From NCBI GenBank assembly GCA_020832725.1, contig JAFIEC010000050.1, positions 1 to 7,704 of the forward strand: 7,704 bases of DNA, read 5' to 3'. The first letter of the stretch is position 1, and every line of letters starts with the position of its first letter. This DNA is from Paracoccaceae bacterium (GTDB taxonomy: Bacteria; Pseudomonadota; Alphaproteobacteria; Rhodobacterales; Rhodobacteraceae). Shown here in pieces: positions 5,571 through 7,704 of the stretch. A model generated the notes under the pieces. It was given only the letters and a program-made list of their open reading frames with translations. It did no database searches and was not told where the DNA came from. Both the position numbers and the translations under genes were made by a program.

Positions 5571-6536
5571 ATGGCGAGAGCGAAGATCGCGCTGATCGGC
5601 GCGGGCCAGATCGGCGGAACACTGGCCCATCTGGCAGCGATCAAGGAGCTGGGCGACATCGTGCTGTTCGACATCGCCGAGGGCACCCCCCAGGGGAAGG
5701 CCCTCGACATCGCCGAAAGCGGGCCCGTCTCGGGCTTTGACGCGAAGCTGAAGGGCGCCAGCGATTATGCCGACATCGCGGGGGCCGATGTCTGCATCGT
5801 CACCGCCGGGGTGCCGCGCAAGCCGGGCATGAGCCGGGACGACCTGCTGGGGATCAACCTCAAGGTCATGAAGGCCGTGGGCGAGGGCATTCGCGACAAC
5901 GCCCCCGATGCCTTTGTCATCTGCATCACCAACCCGCTGGATGCGATGGTCTGGGCGCTGCGGGAATATGCGGGCCTGCCCCACGAGCGGGTGGTGGGCA
6001 TGGCGGGCGTGCTGGACTCGGCGCGGTTCCGCCACTTCCTCAGCCTGGAGTTCGGCGTGTCGATGCGCGACGTGACCGGCTTCGTGCTGGGCGGGCATGG
6101 TGACACGATGGTGCCGCTTGTGCGCTATTCGACGGTGGCGGGGATCCCGCTGCCCGATCTGGTCAAGATGGGCTGGACCACCCAGGACCGTCTGGACGCC
6201 ATCGTCCAGCGCACCCGCGACGGCGGGGCCGAGATCGTGGGCCTGCTCAAGACCGGCTCTGCCTTCTACGCGCCCGCCGCCAGCGCCATCGAGATGGCCG
6301 AGGCCTATCTCAGGGACCAGAAGCGCGTGCTGCCCTGTGCCGCCTGGGTCGAGGGCGGGGCCTACGGGCTGGACGGGATGTATGTGGGCGTGCCCACGGT
6401 CATCGGGGCCGGCGGGGTCGAGAAGGTGATCGAGATCGCGCTGGACAAGGCCGAGGACGCGATGATGGCCCGCTCGATCGAGGCGGTGCGCGGGCTGATC
6501 GCGGCCTGCCGGGGCATCGACGACAGCCTGGGCTGA
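5571..6536 (+). CDS. mdh: Malate dehydrogenase (NAD-dependent, LDH-like type)
   Basis: Oxidises malate to oxaloacetate with NAD in the cytoplasmic TCA cycle. It is complete at 321 residues, the usual size of the tetrameric LDH-like malate dehydrogenases of alphaproteobacteria. The Rossmann motif GAGQIG is at 10-15, with Asp34 at the end of the second strand giving NAD rather than NADP preference. VPRKPGMSRDDLL (81-93) is the substrate loop, where Arg83 marks malate over lactate specificity and Arg89 binds substrate. ITNPLD is at 119-124, Asp149/Arg152 in GVLDSARF, and catalytic His176 in GGHGDTM. The start at 5571 is chosen because the conserved protein begins MARAKIALIG and a GGAGACGGAAG purine tract precedes it. 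It is divergent from the thioesterase operon, whose product malate is its substrate. Two hairpins follow the stop codon. Confidence 0.97.
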   Translation: MARAKIALIGAGQIGGTLAHLAAIKELGDIVLFDIAEGTPQGKALDIAESGPVSGFDAKLKGASDYADIAGADVCIVTAGVPRKPGMSRDDLLGINLKVMKAVGEGIRDNAPDAFVICITNPLDAMVWALREYAGLPHERVVGMAGVLDSARFRHFLSLEFGVSMRDVTGFVLGGHGDTMVPLVRYSTVAGIPLPDLVKMGWTTQDRLDAIVQRTRDGGAEIVGLLKTGSAFYAPAASAIEMAEAYLRDQKRVLPCAAWVEGGAYGLDGMYVGVPTVIGAGGVEKVIEIALDKAEDAMMARSIEAVRGLIAACRGIDDSLG

Positions 6537-6544
6537 TCGCGCCT

Positions 6545-6557
6545 CCGGCAATGCCGG
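6545..6557 (+). repeat. Small hairpin directly after mdh
   Basis: CCGGCA (6545-6550) and TGCCGG (6552-6557) form a perfect inverted repeat around a single A, 8 nt after the mdh stop. It precedes a larger palindrome by about 10 nt, and together they may protect the 3' end of the mdh message. Such a short arm can arise by chance in GC-rich DNA. Confidence 0.4.
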
Positions 6558-6567
6558 GCAAGGACAG

Positions 6568-6598
6568 GGGGCGCGCCCGGCCGGGCGCGCCCCGCGTT
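6568..6598 (+). terminator. 26-bp perfect palindrome, likely mdh terminator
   Basis: Positions 6568-6593 are a perfect 26-bp palindrome centred between 6580 and 6581, made only of G and C (left arm GGGGCGCGCCCGG). As RNA it would form an 11-bp stem with a GGCC tetraloop, 31 nt after the mdh stop codon. Only GCGTT follows rather than a T-run, so it is an atypical intrinsic terminator; it could equally be a message-protecting hairpin. It separates mdh from the sucC control region. Confidence 0.55.
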
Positions 6599-6636
6599 CG
6601 TGGCGGGACAGGCGGCAGCCCGGCATGATGCGCTTA

Positions 6637-6667
6637 TGTGATCACACTTTTTCAGGGTGTGATCACG
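6637..6667. promoter_or_regulatory. Paired TGTGATCACA-type operator upstream of sucC
   Basis: TGTGATCACA at 6637-6646 is an exact copy of the sdhC sites. A second copy at 6658-6667 differs only in the last base (TGTGATCACG). The centres are 21 bp apart, two helical turns, and the pair lies 117-147 bp before the sucC ATG, much as before sdhC. Read toward the gene, both loci begin T-T/A-TGTGATCACAC. This points to one regulator for the sdh and suc operons. Confidence 0.7.
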
Positions 6668-6703
6668 AATGTCGGATTTCCGCCCGCGCCCCCTGTTTTC
6701 CGG

Positions 6704-6731
6704 TTGAAACGACCGATACCTGTGACATGAA
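6704..6731 (+). promoter_or_regulatory. Candidate sucC promoter
   Basis: TTGAAA (6704-6709) is followed after 16 bp by CATGAA (6726-6731), matching three of six -10 bases. It lies about 37 bp downstream of the operator pair and about 52 nt upstream of the sucC ATG. The -35 box is good and the -10 box poor, which would be consistent with a promoter needing an activator. Confidence 0.28.
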
Positions 6732-6783
6732 CCCGCGCAGCGGGCGAGTGCCCGGTCGGGACGGAAACGAAGGGACGCGACGA

Positions 6784-7704
6784 ATGAACATCCACGAATA
6801 CCAGGCCAAGGCGCTGTTGCGCAGCTATGGCGTGCCGGTCTCGGACGGGCGGGTGGTGATGCGCGCCGAAGAAGCCAAGGCAGCGGCCAGCGAGATGGGC
6901 GGCCCGCTGTGGGTGGTCAAGGCGCAGATCCACGCCGGAGGCCGCGGCAAGGGCCATTTCGTGGAAGAGAGCGCGGGCGAGAAGGGCGGCGTGCGGCTGG
7001 CCCGCTCGGTCGAGGAGGCCGCCCAGGAAACCCAGCGCATGCTGGGGCGCACCCTGATCACCCACCAGACCGGGCCCGCGGGCCGGCAGGTGGGGCGCAT
7101 CTACATCGAGGACGGCTCCGACATCGCCCGCGAGCTGTATCTTGCACTGCTGGTGGATCGCCAGACCAGCCGCATCTCCTTTGTCTGCTCCACCGAAGGC
7201 GGCATGGACATCGAGGAGGTCGCCGCGGCCACGCCCGAGAAGATCCTCTCCTTTTCGGTCGATCCGGCGACGGGCATCCAGGGCTTTCACGGCCGCCGTG
7301 TGGCCTTTGCGCTGGGGCTGGAGGGCAAGCAGGTGCGGGCCTGCGTCGATCTGGTGACGCGGCTCTATCGTCTGTTCGTGGAGCGCGATGCCGAGATGGT
7401 GGAGATCAATCCGCTGATCGTGACCACCGATGGCGACCTCAAGGCGCTGGACGCCAAGATGGGCTTTGACGCCAACGCGCTCTACCGGCAATCGGAAATC
7501 CTGGGCCTGCGCGACGAGTCGGAAGAAGACCCGAAGGAGCTTCAGGCCTCCAAGTACGACCTGAACTACATCGCGCTGGATGGCGAGATCGGCTGCATGG
7601 TGAACGGCGCGGGCCTTGCCATGGCGACGATGGACATCATCAAGCTTTACGGCTCCGCCCCGGCCAACTTCCTCGATGTGGGCGGCGGTGCGACCCGCGA
7701 GAAG
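6784..7704 (+). CDS. sucC: Succinyl-CoA synthetase beta subunit (ADP-forming), C-terminus beyond window
   Basis: The beta subunit of succinyl-CoA synthetase interconverts succinyl-CoA and succinate with formation of ATP or GTP in the TCA cycle; its partner is the SucD alpha subunit, expected downstream. The first 307 residues of about 397 are present. It opens MNIHEYQAKALL, the family start. The ATP-grasp domain shows VVKAQIHAGGRGKG, with GGRGKG at 52-57. EINPL and the ALDAKMGFDANALYR stretch follow (Mg-ATP site), and then the CoA-ligase half begins with GEIGCMVNGAGLAM and FLDVGGGATREK at the edge. The ATG at 6784 has GAAGGGA about 8 nt upstream. The 247-bp gap from mdh, with a hairpin and its own operator pair, argues that it has its own promoter rather than depending on mdh. 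Confidence 0.97.
   Translation, partial: MNIHEYQAKALLRSYGVPVSDGRVVMRAEEAKAAASEMGGPLWVVKAQIHAGGRGKGHFVEESAGEKGGVRLARSVEEAAQETQRMLGRTLITHQTGPAGRQVGRIYIEDGSDIARELYLALLVDRQTSRISFVCSTEGGMDIEEVAAATPEKILSFSVDPATGIQGFHGRRVAFALGLEGKQVRACVDLVTRLYRLFVERDAEMVEINPLIVTTDGDLKALDAKMGFDANALYRQSEILGLRDESEEDPKELQASKYDLNYIALDGEIGCMVNGAGLAMATMDIIKLYGSAPANFLDVGGGATREK

Noticed and set aside
5532..6626. 364-codon minus-strand open frame opposite mdh
   Set aside because: It is entirely antisense to an unmistakable malate dehydrogenase, with low-complexity composition.

Overview
The window is high-GC (strongly G/C-ending codons) and comes from an alphaproteobacterium, most likely Rhodobacteraceae (Rhodobacter/Paracoccus-like). 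The evidence is the gene content and order: sdhC-sdhD-sdhA, a mesaconyl-CoA hydratase / malyl-CoA thioesterase operon, mdh and sucC together. I recall a similar arrangement in Rhodobacter sphaeroides. No mobile element, CRISPR array or RNA gene was seen. Nearly every base is accounted for by central carbon metabolism.

Layout. Positions 1-1461, minus strand: the succinate dehydrogenase operon, transcribed sdhC (1063-1461), sdhD (678-1052), sdhA (from 629, running off the left edge). Positions 1462-1742: the sdh control region, with two copies of the palindrome TGTGATCACA 20 bp apart. Positions 1743-2372, minus: an exported TorF-like putative porin. Positions 2547-5231, minus: a tightly overlapping four-gene operon, transcribed (3S)-malyl-CoA thioesterase/CoA ester lyase, NnrU-family membrane protein, small DUF1737 protein, mesaconyl-CoA hydratase. 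Positions 5232-5570: a divergent intergenic region with a long imperfect inverted repeat. Positions 5571-6536, plus: malate dehydrogenase. Positions 6537-6783: an intergenic region with a 26-bp perfect palindrome after mdh, then a second pair of TGTGATCACA-type sites. Positions 6784-7704, plus: sucC, cut by the right edge.

How it works together. The hydratase acts late in the ethylmalonyl-CoA pathway of acetyl-CoA assimilation. The thioesterase releases malate at that pathway's end. Malate dehydrogenase, succinate dehydrogenase and succinyl-CoA synthetase carry the products through the TCA cycle. The window is therefore a junction between the ethylmalonyl-CoA pathway and the TCA cycle.

The most interesting non-coding signal is the paired TGTGATCACA element. 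It is present, with nearly the same internal spacing and the same distance from the start codon, before both sdhC and sucC, and it is absent between the thioesterase gene and mdh. It looks like the binding site of a shared TCA-cycle regulator. A GntR-family protein such as AkgR of R. sphaeroides is a reasonable candidate, but this is inference. The most interesting coding puzzle is why an NnrU-family membrane protein and a DUF1737 protein are translationally coupled between two ethylmalonyl-CoA pathway enzymes.
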